Positions 32,764-45,340 of a stretch of 64,000 bases of DNA are shown here, piece after piece. The stretch is from NCBI GenBank assembly GCA_032718475.1, contig JAUCBJ010000472.1, positions 1-64,000 on the forward strand, read 5' to 3'. The position numbers and the translations under genes were made by a program. The DNA is from Nemertoderma westbladi (lineage: Eukaryota; Xenacoelomorpha; Nemertodermatida; Nemertodermatidae). Every line of letters starts with the position of its first letter. Positions within the stretch are counted from its first letter, which is position 1. Below the pieces are notes generated by a model. It saw nothing but the letters and a program-made list of their open reading frames with translations, ran no database searches and was not told where the DNA came from.

Positions 32764-34430
32764 TGGCCTCTAGTGACCGGACTTAGGCATTACTAATGTA
32801 TTCCATAGTGAAGGTTGGTGGGTGCTTTTTTGCCGAGTCAGCAGCTTTCGGGGCAAATACCACACCCTGGTTTGCCATTCCACAGGGAGGGTATCGCAGT
32901 TGAGTCAGATATGGAGTCAGTCCATCACCCATACCTACTCTAAAGTACATGACCTACCATAGTCTATTTTGCTAACCTGCATAGACATGCAGGTGCATGT
33001 CTGCTGCCAGGTGCAGGTCGCAGTATATTGCACACAAATTGGAGATGAGAACACTCCTGACCAGCCATTATTGGTAGATTGCAATTTGCTTGGTTAGGCC
33101 ATATAAAACCCCTGCAGCCGAGTATATGGGTCATTAACCCAGAACCAAGAGTGTTCCTATCCCAGAACGAAGGGGGTCCTTGTTACAGGACCAGATTATG
33201 CCCTTAGTCAGATAATGAATGCCATGCTTTATTTATATTAATGACATATTCTGCACCAGTTTTTCCTTCATAAAACGTGACTGAAACCTGAAGTCTTTGA
33301 CAACTGTGGTAGTCACACTGTTAGTACTTTATTGTCTGGTTCGTTAATTATTACGAATAAAGAGTCAAAAATTAAAGTGGGTGTGTCTCGGTCCTTAGTT
33401 CCCCGTGGTGTAACTCGAAAAGGTTGCACTAAAATAAGACCTCATGTAATATACTGTACAGGTTGGAAAATATTTGGGTAAGTATTACACCGGTAATAAT
33501 TATTCCGTCCGAGCCGGGAAATATTTGTCAATTTAAAGTCTGGCACCCATGCGTGAAGAATAACAGGTTTTTAGTTTTCGGTTGAAATTTTACTGAAATT
33601 TTATATATAAAGAATTTCATATTTTTTTATTACTCCTAATTGTGTTTTTTTGCGTTTATTTCCAACTTATAATTTGTTATGTTATGACGATGATTATATA
33701 TATATTTCATCCCAGAATGCCATATAGTATACAGTAGGTACAGTATCTACAGTATTGTGCGGTCAATTGTATACTGGTATAGCTGAACTGAATGTACTAA
33801 AGCACAAAATTTAAGTATAATATTATTGTATAGATATCAATACTATACTAATGCTATAACCATACTACCGGTATCTGACGAGTGATGTTTTTTAGTTAAA
33901 CTATTAATTTAATTCAAACTTATATGAGTAAAACATGATAAATTGTTTACTCCACTAATAGCGGCATACTTATTTGGTCTGTATGGGATTTATCAGTGCA
34001 GTGCAATGTTAGCCATTATAATAATCTTAATGAATACAACCGCCACCGGGGCGTAATCCAGGAATGAAATGAATGAATGAAAGTAAACATAAAAAATATA
34101 CTTATAAAACTTAGGGGGTAGAGGCCCCAGTGGGCCAAGTTGGCCAAAATACCCCAAAAGTTACTTCGTTAATTGTATCTGTAAACTAGCCCATGTTGAA
34201 GAGTATATTTGAAATCATGGAAAAAATAATTTCGATTTTAAAAATTGGTCTTGTTTCACAAGATTTAGGTCAAAAATATCGAAATGTTGGAATTTTTTTT
34301 GAAAAAAATAGAAAAATTAAAAAAATATTTTTTTTTTCAAATTGTTATTGGTACATATCAAGCTGAAAGCGAAAAACACACTTGTGAGTCTTTCAAAGGA
34401 ATAATAAAAAACCATAAACAAGAAAGAAGA
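32764..34430. other. intergenic, no gene seen
   Basis: The first 500 bases are of mixed composition with no clear frame; the rest is AT-rich. An (AATG)n-like run, TGAATGAATGAA, is at about 34068-34080, after GGGGCGTAATCCAGGAATGAA; this could be the tail of a SINE or LINE fragment. Confidence 0.35.
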
Positions 34431-34439
34431 ACAAGAAAT

Positions 34440-35589
34440 TGTTTATAGTTTTCATAGACTTTAGTAAGGCTATGACCGTGTACCCCAAAATATATTAATT
34501 AATGAACTGAAAGCCTTAAGATGCGGTCATAGAATGCTACTCATTATTAAAGCACCATATAGTGGTACAAAAAGTTTACTGAAAACAACAATTGTCCTAA
34601 CTCCTATAGGTGTTCGCCAGAGCGCGCCCTCTAGCAGAATCTTTTTTTGTATGTACCTGAACAAGATGGTGTTAATGATAACTGAATCAGTTTTAGTTGA
34701 TAGGTTTTTGGGTGCGATTTCACTATTGCTCTTTATGGATGATTCTGTTATCTTTTCGACATCGAGAAATAATTGTATATTTAAACTCCAAGCATTAGTA
34801 AATATTTGTGATATTTCTGGCATGGTCATCAATGTCATCATTTGCAATTAATGGCAATGACGAGGATAAACAGACATTTACTTTCGGTGATGTTACTATC
34901 AGTCATTGTGAACACTATACATACCTCGGTTCTCTATTCACTGCAGATGGTAAAATGAAAATTGTTCTAAAAATACATGAGGCCCTAAGCGAACGGACGG
35001 TGAACAAGTTCAATATATTCTCTTCGAAGAACACTTCCATACCTTTTGCGTTAAAGAGACAAGTGTTTGATTCATTTGTGATTACTTCAGTTATTTATGG
35101 ATCTGAAGCCGGGCTGGTTGATAATATTAAAATAATGGAAAAGATCTATACAAGACTTGTGAAAACACTGTGATGTGTCGATCAGCAAGCACTCCTGGTT
35201 TCCGTTTTTTAACTGATTCCTTAGAGTATAACTACGCTGATCCTCTTGAAGTCGTTTGCAAACGAATTCTATATAAACCGTCTACAGCGACAACGTTTGT
35301 GACATACCGTACTCCAATAAATCCAGATCTATCGGTCCATCCCGTACACAGCTGCTGTAAACCGTTCATTCCAGATAATCTAAGGGTTAACCGGCTGCGG
35401 TTAATGACCCACAAACTGAAAGTTGAAACTGGTCGTTGGAGCCGTATACCAGCTGACCAAAGAGTATGCGCATGTGACAATACATCGATCCAAAATGAAC
35501 CGCACGTCTTGATCACCTGTCCGATGTCTGAAAATTTCCGACATAACTACACATGCCTACATTTTTCAAGCATGATAAATTTGTTTTAG
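34440..35589 (+). mobile_element. degraded LINE reverse transcriptase, palm to C-terminal knuckle
   Basis: Reads FIDFSKA (motif A) near 34452, GVRQSAPSS (motif B) near 34610, SLLLFMDDSVIFSTSR (FMDD catalytic box) near 34725, then HCEHYTYLGSLFTADGKM and SVIYGSEAG. After a stop at 35171 it continues to LRVNRLRLMTHKLKVETGRW and the Cys/His knuckle VCACDNTS...HVLITCP. The frames change near 34530, 34850 and 35170. This is a different LINE family from copies A-C. Confidence 0.75.
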
Positions 35590-37330
35590 GTTAAGGACCT
35601 AAAGAACTTATGTTATTATATTTAATATTTATTGAAGCTATTTGAATAACAGTTTTTAGACATTAATAATGTCTATTTTTCCTTATATTTTGTTAATGGT
35701 TAGTCATCTGTTGAAACTCTTGCTGTACTACTATAATAATATGAGTTGTATAATGATAAAAACCTTATTGATGTGGCATAAAATCGTGCATTTTAATTAA
35801 TATTATAGAGTAAGAAATACAGTAAAGTAAAATCTATCTTTTACTGTAACATTTTTTTCTTTTTTTTTAGTTTATTACAAAAATATTATTAAACATTGGT
35901 ATTAATTTCCTGACTCCAATTCACAACATAAATTATTTATTATGCAATTCAACAATCAAAGGAAGAAACTAGCTGTGAAACAAAACAATGACGAACAGGA
36001 AACAACAAGACACCAAAAACACTACCACAATTAAATAAATAAAATCAAGAAATACAAACTAAGAAAAATATATACAAGAAATAAAACATTGAATTATCAG
36101 TGTTCAGGACCCCGACAGATCCCGTTATATAGTACAATTAATTAGTTGGTTATAAATGTGTCTAAAATAAAGTCGAGTGAATGATGAAATTGAGAGTTGA
36201 TTAAATGATGGAAGATGATTTCGAATATAAAGTGGAATATATGCGAGAATTGTCGTGTTAATATAATGTTTTCATGGTGTACTAATTAAAGATTAATATA
36301 ATATTGCAAGGTAATAATAATAATGATTGGTCGTGTAAAATATATTCCCCATAGAAAGTAATGATGGGCGTGTAAGTAACTACCATAGCCCAACTGAATT
36401 TGAGTTTAAGTTTGTGATTGAAATATATGGAAGATTAAATGATATGGCGAATTGGATGTACGGCAATTTAAATAAAATAAATAAATAATTAGTTTCTTAG
36501 GAAACATTAAAGAAACAAATGCTAATTTATTTTCAGTTTATTTGTATATTTTCATGTTTATTTGTTTGATTTGAATAGGAATGCTTTCTTTGTTGTGGAA
36601 TATAATCGGCGTATTGCTGGGTTGAAAGGGGCTGTCGACTGTATATATAATATTAGGATAAAAATTAGGGTTGGCAGGTTGGCGAACACCAATAATACAA
36701 AAAATATACATTTAGGGCATTCTAAAAATAGATAAAATAAATAGATAGATAACTAATTAAAATATAAATAAACAATAATCATAAGGTGTCAAGGTGGGTG
36801 GCCTCGTTCCCACATAACCTGCACCCACAAGAATCAGTATCATAATTAGTTTATCAATATGTAATGCTGAAACACAGGATACAGGTCGAAGAATGTCGAT
36901 TTTCCTCTGGAGAGGTATAATTTTGATTGCATCAATAATATTCATCCCCATCTGCTACAATTTGAAGAAAACTATTATTACATAATAATACCTATAGTCA
37001 TTGGGGGTAAAAAAAACAATTTTCCTTTTTTTGTGAATAAATGTATTAATATTCCATGGATTTCAATAAATTTGGTATTGTCTGAAAGCTAATCAAAAAT
37101 GCAATTTAATGATCATCAAACATCATTACCTAACATATTTTTAAAGAAATTGTGGTCAAAAAAGTGATGTTTTTTTTTACCCCAAAATGGGGTAAAACAA
37201 AAACAACAGTGGGTAAATAAAAAACACGGTTTCAAGTGGGGAATCATCGCAGTGCAATTGATTATATTTAATATTTCAGTATTTATTATTGATTTTTAAT
37301 TAAGTATCATACAAGTAATCATATATACGA
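35590..37330. other. AT-rich intergenic sequence, no gene seen
   Basis: AT-rich with ATAAATAA-type simple repeats near 36470-36490 and 36730-36770. No coding frame with recognisable features. Confidence 0.4.
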
Positions 37331-37341
37331 GCATATTTTGA

Positions 37342-38021
37342 TTAATAAAGTTGGTGTTGGCTCATATATTCGTACTTGAGACGCACAATTGTTAGCAGTT
37401 TTACATCAAATCGGAATATTCCTCCTCCTTTTAGTTTCTTGCCAGTCATCGGACCAAAAAATACATAGTTTGAGTTTAAAATGCTAATATCACCGGTTTT
37501 TATTTCGAACTCATCATCACCTTTGTATGTATAAAACTGGAATTCAATCTGATCTACTAATGACTCACAATCATTGCTAAAGAGCTTCAATGGCTGACCG
37601 AAATAAAATGATTTCTCATAGGCTACCACAAAAAATTTTGATTTCACTTCATCTTCGTTAGTTTCGGTAATATAACGTTGCACAGCTTGAATTTCGTCTA
37701 CAAGAATATCCTTTCCCCCCTTCCTCTTTGTAGGTTCTTTTGACGATGACGTTGGTTCATCTACATAAGAATCAGATAAAACTTCAAACCGTCACCAAAC
37801 CCCTGGAAGACACATGATTGATCTTGAGACTCTGATTCCTCTGATTCCATGAGATTACAACCTTGCGTTTCTTAGCTATTTTCTTAACTTGCGTTTTTTT
37901 AGCTAAATTTTTCTTTTGAAGCTTTTTCTTTTCAATCTCCTTTTTATCCTCGATTTCTTTTTCGTCGTCTGCCTTTCTGTTTAGATTAGATTTATTTTTT
38001 CAAAAGTTCTCTAGAAATAAC
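37342..38021 (-). pseudogene. C-terminal region of the DDE transposase gene
   Basis: Downstream of the transposase frame on the minus strand there is a Lys/Glu-rich segment (KADDEKEIEDKKEIEKKK), a Ser-rich acidic part and a final block containing FFVVAYEKSFYFGQPLK. Such a basic tail plus a short terminal domain commonly follows the DDE domain in pogo/jerky-like proteins. Frame changes lie near 38000 and 37800. Confidence 0.5.
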
Positions 38022-39455
38022 TCAGCAAAGGATTTCTTTGGCCCTTGATGTTGGTGTTGACCTTCCTGAAGTCGGAAATAATTCATTCGAAACCATAATC
38101 CATTGACCAGATCCTGTTGGTGCCGTAGATGTGGATGGCTCTGTGGGTGTTGTTAAAGGTACCCAAGCCCAACGGGCAGAAGTGACTGAACTGGTGGTAT
38201 TTGGTGGTGAAAGGAACGAAGTGGATAAACTGTTATTAACAGTTGGTGATGCTATAACAGATTCCTCAATTTGTACAGGTCCCGTATTACTCCCGTCTGC
38301 GATTGAAACTTCTCCCTGGGCCCCGTCCTTGTCTGAATCCTCTTCCTGGGTCACTGGCTCAACAGTGTTATCACAGACGGCTGGTCGCCCATCTTGGACC
38401 CACTTTACATACTTATCTTTCAGCCCCAAATCGAAGTCTCCCAAGTGACAATAACGCGATGGATTAAACGGGAATATACCAGTTGATTCAAATCCTGATT
38501 GAATGTTCGTGGGTGAACCGCCAATATGCCAAATTTGAGATAGTTGATTTACGAACTGTTTCTTTGACATAGCCTTTAACTTTCCGTCTTCTCCTATACC
38601 GTTGGAGACTATCAAATTCGTTAGCCGGTTAGCCCAATGCTTCTTCAAGGGACCAAAAACTGACTTATCAAGTGGCTGTAAAGTGGTGGTAGTGTGGGGA
38701 GGCAACTTTAATATTGTGATATTTTCACTTCTAGCCTTTTTTATGGTTGGTATAGATACATGAGACAAGTGACCATCATATAAAAGAAGCAAAGGCCGTT
38801 CCGTGATTTTGTAACAAAACTCAAAGAACCAATCTTCAAAAACAGATGTTGTCATCCAACCAGTGGGACTTATTCCGTAAAAAATCTCAGGTAGGGCAAT
38901 ACCTTGATCACCTACCCAGTCTCTTGGAAGTCGAAGACGATCACTCTTTGAAGAGAAAATTATCAAAGGGTCTAATAGGCGACCATCTGCATTACAAACT
39001 GCTAATGTAGTTATATTCTCCCTTCCACTCCCGGCGACCACAGAAACCACTTTCTGACCAACTCGCGATACTGTTTCAACATTATTTGGGTCCATGGGAA
39101 AGCCGGACTCGTCTAAATTCCAACAATTCGCAGGTTTATCTTTCAGATCAGTTTTATGGAAGATATTTTCAAGTTTGTCGTAAAAGTCATTGATGATGAA
39201 AGGGTTTTTTATTGCACTGATTCTCCCCGCGTGCATTGTTTTAGTTTTTTTACTACTTAGTTTATTCCGAGCCATGAACAATTGTAGCCAATCCCTTCCG
39301 GGACACCATATAGTTGAAGTTCCAGGCTTATAAATTTTCTCATTCCGTGCATACGTTTCCACAATCCCGAGAATTTGCTTTCTTATCGGGGCAAAGCCCA
39401 TTGCAGCCATGCTTTCAATGCAGTTAGCTAAATCAGATTCCTGGGCATTACTCAA
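38022..39455 (-). pseudogene. CENP-B/pogo-type DDE transposase
   Basis: 477 codons open. The N-terminus (about residues 10-90) looks like the second half of a CENP-B-type DNA-binding domain (WLQLFMARNKLSSKKTKTMH). The DDE domain follows: first Asp in CWNLDESGFPMDPN, second in PLLLLYDGHLSHVSI, third in TTTLQPLDKSVFGPLKKHW. All three acidic residues are present. There is no in-frame ATG before the similarity starts; the psq-type helix-turn-helix is missing, and a dispersed repeat lies immediately upstream (39490-39540), so the 5' end is probably lost. The tail after residue 365 is Ser/Thr/Pro-rich. The long intact core suggests either a recent insertion or some selection. Confidence 0.7.
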
Positions 39456-39489
39456 TATTGAATGTCTGCCTTGGTTTCTGTTCTGATAG

Positions 39490-39540
39490 CCTTTTGTTTA
39501 TTGTTTCGGTTAGAATAACGTGCCACTGTAACCTGTAATT
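39490..39540 (-). repeat. copy of a dispersed CAGGTTACAGTGGCACG repeat
   Basis: The reverse complement reads CAGGTTACAGTGGCACGTTA and continues TTCTAACCGAAACAATAAAC. Similar sequence occurs at 45605-45650, 52493-52535 and 57053 onward. Confidence 0.65.
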
Positions 39541-40414
39541 ATTCTGTTGTATTAAAAATAATTTAACATCGAGGCAAAAGGCGAAAAATCAATTCGCCGA
39601 TATGGGATTTGCGTCCAGTCTCCCCCCACCCCCCCCCCCCCCCCCCCTGTCTCAACAACAGGTTAAAGTTTTATTTTTGGGAGTAATCAGCTGTTATTTC
39701 GTCGATTTTCCCCTGGAGAGGAATGAGTTAGTTTTAAAATACTGTAATAATGTAATAACTGTAAAATACTGTATGTAAGTGATTCGATATTTTGTCATTT
39801 TGAAAGTTGCTTATTATGGTTCACATCATGGTTTAAATTTGATTTTTCTGCAATAAAAACTCAAATATTTGAAATAATATAAAACCCAACTCAACATGAA
39901 GTGAATTACATAATAACAGTATCATTCCTTGTCGGACGGAGCCTTTGTTATAGGATTGAAAACTGTCAAAGGGTGTGTGCTGGCTGGCTGGATGATATGG
40001 GTGTTTTCATAACTTATATATAAATGCAACAACAAAGCTATCCACATACTGTAGTTACATATAGACTCAAAAGTAGTTCCGACCTCCCTAATTACTTCCT
40101 TTCCCATATTATATGAGGTACTGAGGACTACAATTAATCCAATGGGCGAGTTTCGTTGTCATCACAAATTGCGCAGGTAATAGGAACTTACAAATGAACG
40201 GATTGCATGGTTGTTTTCACAACACTTGATAATTTAGACCCAGTAGTATCGTTCCACTCTCTTTCAATATAAACAGGTCCTAATAGTCGCCCCTTTCAGG
40301 ATGGCCAGTAAATCACCTAGGGCTTGGAACAATAACGCTTGTATCTACCATTATAGCCCATGTCATAAATATTCATTCTAGAACATTATATTTATTTAAG
40401 ATGGGGAGAATAAG
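39541..40414. other. spacer with a C-run and a second dispersed-repeat motif
   Basis: GCGTCCAGTCTCC plus a C run (about 39621-39646) and then CAGGTTAAAGTTTTATTTTTGGGAGTAATCAGCTGTTATTTC (39658-39700), the same pair of motifs as at 45655-45770 but in different order. No gene seen. Confidence 0.5.
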
Positions 40415-40735
40415 TCAGCTAGTGGCAGAAACAAGTAGAAACATTATACTAAAGTGAACTTGAGTTGATTCTATTGGTTGTCTGGTAAACGGTGACTTTG
40501 ACTTTGCTGACTTATCAACAAAGTTGCACCGCCACAACTCCCTATCCCCCATGATTTTCGCAAGATTATCCGCATCTTCAAGGCCAATGTCCTTCAGGAG
40601 GCGTCCCACGAAAATCATGGGCTGTCCATCATGCTTTTTTCTCCATGGAGCTGCCAAAGCACAACATTGTGAACAGGCTGGTCCTCACCGAGAAAACAAT
40701 GTCCTGCAAAGCGGAGGTGGCTTCGTTCTAGTAGC
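40415..40735 (-). mobile_element. LINE copy C, C-terminal fragment
   Basis: The minus strand encodes LRFAGHCFLGEDQPVHNVVL-like and KDIGLEDADNLAKIMGDREL followed by WRCNFVDKSA, the same C-terminal segment as LINE copies A and B but more diverged. It abuts the 57-bp array at about 40735. Confidence 0.7.
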
Positions 40736-42095
40736 AACCTACCCACCATATCTTACTTAACATTACTTGTAAGTGTATTAATTACCACTAGCAACCTACC
40801 CACTATATCTTACTTAACATTACTTGTAAGTGTATTAGTTACCACTAGCAACCTACCCACTATATCTTACTTAACATTACTTGTAAGTGTATTAGTTACC
40901 ACTAGCAACCTACCCACTATATCTTACTTAACATTACTTGTAAGTGTATTAGTTACCACTAGTAACCTACCCACCATATCTTACTTAACATTACTTGTAA
41001 GTGTATTAGTTACCACTAGCAACCTACCCACCATATCTTACTTAACATTACTTGTAAGTGTATTAGTTACCACTAGCAACCTACCCACTATATCTTACTT
41101 AACATTACTTGTAAGTGTATTAGTTACCACTAGTAACCTACCCACCATATCTTACTTAACATTACTTGTAAGTGTATTAGTTACCACTAGCAACCTACCC
41201 ACCATATCTTACTTAACATTACTTGTAAGTGTATTAGTTACCACTAGCTACCTACCCACTATATCTTACTTAACATTACTTGTAAGTGTATTAGTTACCA
41301 CTAGCAACCTACCCACCATATCTTACTTAACATTACTTGTAAGTGTATTAATTACCACTAGCAACCTACCCACTATATCTTACTTAACATTACTTGTAAG
41401 TGTATTAGTTACCACTAGCAACCTACCCACCATATCTTACTTAACATCACTTGTAAGTGTATTAGTTACCACTAGCAACCTACCCACCATATCTTACTTA
41501 ACATTACTTGTAAGTGTATTAGTTACCACTAGCAACCTACCCACCATATCTTACTTAACATTACTTGTAAGTGTATTAGTTACCACTAGCTACCTACCCA
41601 CTATATCTTACTTAACATTACTTGTAAGTGTATTAGTTACCACTAGCTACCTACCCACTATATCTTACTTAACATTACTTGTAAGTGTATTAATTACCAC
41701 TAGCAACCTACCCACCATATCTTACTTAACATTACTTGTAAGTGTATTAGTTACCACTAGCAACCTACCCACTATATCTTACTTAACATTACTTGTAAGT
41801 GTATTAATTACCACTAGCTACCTACCAACTATATCTTACTTAACATTACTTGTAAGTGTATTAATTACCACTAGCTACCTACCCACCATATCTTACTTAA
41901 CATTACTTGTAAGTGTATTAGTTACCACTAGCTACCTACCCACTATATCTTACTTAACATTACTTGTAAGTGTATTAGTTACCACTAGCAACCTACCCAC
42001 CATATCTTACTTAACATTACTTGTAAGTGTATTAGTTACCACTAGCTACCTACCAACTATATCTTACTTAACATTACTTGTAAATATATTAGTTA
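40736..42095. repeat. 57-bp tandem array, about 24 copies
   Basis: The unit is ACCACTAGCAACCTACCCAC-TATATCTTACTTAACATTAC-TTGTAAGTGTATTAGTT. Copies are more than 95 percent alike; common variants are CAAC/CTAC, ACTATA/CCATA and TTAGTT/TTAATT. Each unit contains TTGTAAGTG, a good match to a metazoan 5' splice site. The last copy at 42050-42095 is degenerate. It lies upstream of the exon at 42356 and may be intronic. Confidence 0.95.
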
Positions 42096-42355
42096 CAATA
42101 GTTTTATTTAGTTAGTTAGTTATTAACAATTAGTTAGTTAAATATATTAGCAAAATAAAATTTACTTTACTTTTATTTACTTTTATTTAATTTACTTTAC
42201 AAAATCTATATTTAGTTTCAGTATTGTTATTAATTTAATACGTCTCAGTTATATTTTTCGTTTCATGTGGTTGTGCTAATGTTATCTCGGAATTTGTTTC
42301 ATATATGCGTATTTGGTTCAGGATGTATTATATTTCCTCGAACTTTACTTTATAG

Positions 42356-42476
42356 GATGTTTATATATTGGAGAATGTGGTGTTCCAATCCGTTATGTAT
42401 GCGGTTTATGCGACACTTTCTCGAACTCGAGATTACGATGCAACCATAGCACGATATTACGACTTTATTGCTCTAG
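42356..42476 (+). CDS. internal exon of a small membrane-protein gene
   Basis: Bounded by the acceptor CTTTATAG (42348-42355) and the donor CTCTAG|GTAAGT. The frame gives 40 codons plus one base: DVYILENVVFQSVMYAVYAT, then LSRTRDYDATIARYYDFIAL. The codon just before the exon in this frame is TAG, consistent with the boundary. The one-base overhang (G) joins GT of the exon at 43381 to make Gly, and the joined frame runs to a natural stop. The RDYDATIARYYDF segment directly precedes a hydrophobic stretch formed across the splice. Protein family not recognised. Upstream exons were not found. Confidence 0.6.
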
Positions 42477-42845
42477 GTAAGTTCGGGAGATATTGCACTC
42501 GGTAAGTTCGTAGATATTGCTCTAGGTAAGTTCGGCAGATATTGCTCTAGGTAAGTTCGGGAGATATTGCTCTAGGTAAGTTCGGGAGATATTGCACTCG
42601 GTAAGTTCGTAGATATTGCTCTAGGTAAGTTCGGAAGATATTGCTCTGGTAAGTTCGGCAGATATTGCTCTAGGTAAGTTCGGCAGATATTGCTCTAGGT
42701 AAGTTCGGGAGATATTGCTCTAGGTAAGTTCGGCAGATATTGCTCTAGGTAAGTTCGGCAGATATTGCTCTAGGTAAGTTCGGGAGATATTGCTTTAGGT
42801 AAGTTCGGCAGATATTGCTCTAGGTAAGTTCGGGAGATATTACAA
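42466..42845. repeat. 25-bp tandem array starting at the donor of the preceding exon
   Basis: About 15 copies of ATATTGCTCTAGGTAAGTTCGGGAG, with variants (CACTCGGTAAG; GTTCGGCAG; one-base deletions). The first copy contains the last bases of the exon ending at 42476 (TTATTGCTCTAG) and its GTAAGTTCG donor, so the array appears to have grown from the exon-intron junction. Every unit carries a strong 5' splice-site-like AG|GTAAGT. Confidence 0.9.
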
Positions 42846-43380
42846 TATTTCGGCTCGACGGCTGCGTTGATGCTATTACGTTTTAACAAAACCTTAATAA
42901 TTAACTGCAGAACTTATTCAACATTATGACAATATAACCTTATAGTAAGTAGTATTGTATGTCTGTGGGCCCAGAATAGTATATTTTTATCTAAGTTTAT
43001 GTGGACAACCCTGCACACCCGTACAGCCCACATGCTGTCTCTGCTGTAAGAAAGGGGCAGTCTATTCAAATATAATTTTTTCTCACCTTTTCGGATTTTG
43101 TCGTTATTATCAAGTAAAAAAGCTCCTATCATGGTTTTTCTAAATATGTGCAGATATTTTGATTCACCGTTAAAAATCCTTCAAATGTTCATGTGAACCT
43201 TCCTCAGTGCGCTCGCTTCATTCTTACTACAGTATTAATGTATTTATAGCTCAGGTATAAATAGTTGTTTATTACATTTACTTATTTATTATAATATTAT
43301 ACGTAGGGAATATACAGTAGAAATGTAGAATCACACTGTATTCGGTAATCAGATTATAATGAGTGGCGGAATTGTTTCAG
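42846..43380. other. intron remainder, no gene seen
   Basis: AT-rich, ending in the acceptor ATTGTTTCAG at 43371-43380. The two short open frames in it have no recognisable features. Confidence 0.5.
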
Positions 43381-43550
43381 GTGTTACAGCTGGAATCCAA
43401 TTCATATTCAACATCTGTTTCGGGATTCTCTTTGCCGTGAAGTTGAATAAAACGAAAAAGGATATCTCGGTGAAAGATAGGGATTACCGTAAACTTCGGG
43501 AGTTTATGAAACCTGATGTACCCGAGTTAGGGTTAACCGAGGCCTACTGA
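43381..43550 (+). CDS. last coding exon of the same membrane-protein gene
   Basis: After the acceptor at 43380 the frame reads VTAGIQFIFNICFGILFAVK (one membrane-spanning helix) then a charged tail, NKTKKDISVKDRDYRKLREF and PDVPELGLTEAY, and stops at TGA 43548-43550. Two leading bases complete the Gly codon begun at 42476. The joined C-terminal part is 96 residues with one clear transmembrane helix and a basic cytosolic-type tail. Family not recognised. An ATG at 43359 inside the intron could start a shorter product but is not needed if the splice is real. Confidence 0.6.
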
Positions 43551-43632
43551 CCGAGGGGCCTACTGTCCGAGGAGGCCTACTGACCGAGAAGGCATACTGA
43601 CCGAGGAGGCCTACTGAACGAGGCCTACAAAC
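43538..43632. repeat. 17-bp repeat derived from the stop-codon end of the exon
   Basis: ACCGAGGCCTACTGA, the last four sense codons and the stop of the preceding gene, is repeated five to six times with small changes (CCGAGGAGGCCTACTGA). Copies run from the genuine stop into the 3' UTR. Confidence 0.85.
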
Positions 43633-43781
43633 CGAACCTTCTAAACTAATTGCTTTATATGCTGGTGAATATTAGGTCAACTAATGAAAATCCACATTTA
43701 TAGTACCGTAATTATACTTATTCATTATTTATTATTCGGTTAATGCTGTATAACATGTATTATTTGATACCTTAAGGTATC

Positions 43782-44305
43782 TTAAGGGGGGGTGGGGGGG
43801 GGGGGGGGGGGAGGTTCACCCCCAGTCTTTATTCATCAGATTTTTTTTTATTTGTTTTCCGCTGTAAACTTTTGTAATTTTCCCTCAAAATTTGAAAAAT
43901 TTTATTTTTGGTGCAGCCATGATCTACTAAATATATCAATATATATATATATATAGTAGGTCATGGTGCAGCACCACATTTGACACCAAAAGAGACCATC
44001 AAACACACAGGAATTTCGAAATATTTTGCCATTTTCGTAATCAGCGCCGAAAATTAGCCTATAGGTATCAAAACCGCAGAAGAGAAAATTAAAGTGAAAA
44101 AATAAAGTGAAAATTTTTAAAAATTTTTCAAAAATTAATAATTTTCAAATTTTATGTGAAAATTACAAAAGTTGCCATAACTCGTGAACAAAACAACTTA
44201 TCGAAAAACTGATTTCAGATTCGGAATCAGCATAAAATTTTACATCGGAAAACACATTTTAAAAAATCTGATGAAAAAAAGACCCCCCCCCCCCCCCCCC
44301 TTTAA
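43782..44305. mobile_element. TTAA-flanked MITE with G-run and C-run ends
   Basis: TTAA (43782-43785) followed by a G-rich run to 43811, and a C run (44283-44300) followed by T and TTAA (44302-44305). The interior is AT-rich with a hairpin at about 43913-43978 (GCAGCCATGATCTACTA... facing ...TAGTAGGTCATGGTGC) and CAAAATTT-type repeats. Same structure as 23488-23823. Confidence 0.65.
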
Positions 44306-45340
44306 TTAAATGATTCAACATTATTTTTTTTAATTTTACTTTGCAGAAATACACTTTATTGCTCGGTTGTGCATTTTTATCACATTTATTATATCTGATT
44401 AATAATATAAAACCAGCTGCATATAATTTATAAAACGAATTAAAATAAATTCCTATTATTTGGCAGATATTTACTTGGAGCGATTTACTCATTAAATTCG
44501 AATTTCATTTGCCAAGTCATATTTTACTCTTCCAAAGCGCTTGTTGCTATGGCTCTAAATACAATTGCAATGATGTTGGCTCAGAAAATCAAATATTGGA
44601 ATTAATAATTGTATTCGATAAACTGAACAAAAAGGATTAAACACGATTGTGTTGTTTATTTAATAAATGTTTTAATAATAAATTATCTAGGTGTTGTTAA
44701 AATATCTATGGTTACAGCATGATTATATTTTTATTTGATTTTCAGTTTTGGAAAGCAAAACTTACAGTTTAGTATAAGGTAGTCGCCAAAAAATACAATA
44801 TAAAATAGCGGCTATTTTGCAGGAGTTTCTCTTTGCAAACCGATATATTTTTTTGCTGGGATACAGTTGAGCAGGTAACCCTTCTTTACTCTCCAGCTAG
44901 TAGTTAGTAGTTCCTCAAAGTTATCAGATTAACGACAACAGGGTTGTTCCACACCTTCCTCACCTGTTCCACACTACATTCCGACGCGATAACAACTTGA
45001 CACATTATGGATGCTGTTTGTTGTACTAATTGATATTTGTAACCCTTTTGTCTCTTGGATTTCCCATCTCTTTCTGTCGCTATTTACCATTCCAAGTAGG
45101 CCTACCCACTTAGGCCTATAAAATATTATATAGGTCTACCGTGATTGCATTGTATTGTATATTGTCCTGAGAATAATTACTCTAAAAAAATTTAAAATAA
45201 AACTCGTACCATTTTAAATGTATTCTATATCAATATTTTTACAGAAGTTAATTAATTACAATCACATTCTACTGTAGGATCTGATTGTTCTTATACTTTA
45301 TCTCTATTGGTAGTTAATTTTAGTCCAGAATTCGGCCGCT
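44306..45340. other. intergenic, no gene seen
   Basis: AT-rich, with no recognisable coding sequence. The last 40 bases precede the start codon of the next gene and include no obvious TATA box. Confidence 0.4.

Noticed and set aside
43359-43380. ATG at 43359 as the start of a 63-residue protein
   Set aside because: The sequence up to 43380 fits an intron end (TTGTTTCAG), and the phase joins perfectly with the exon at 42356-42476, so translation from 43359 is less likely. It cannot be fully excluded.
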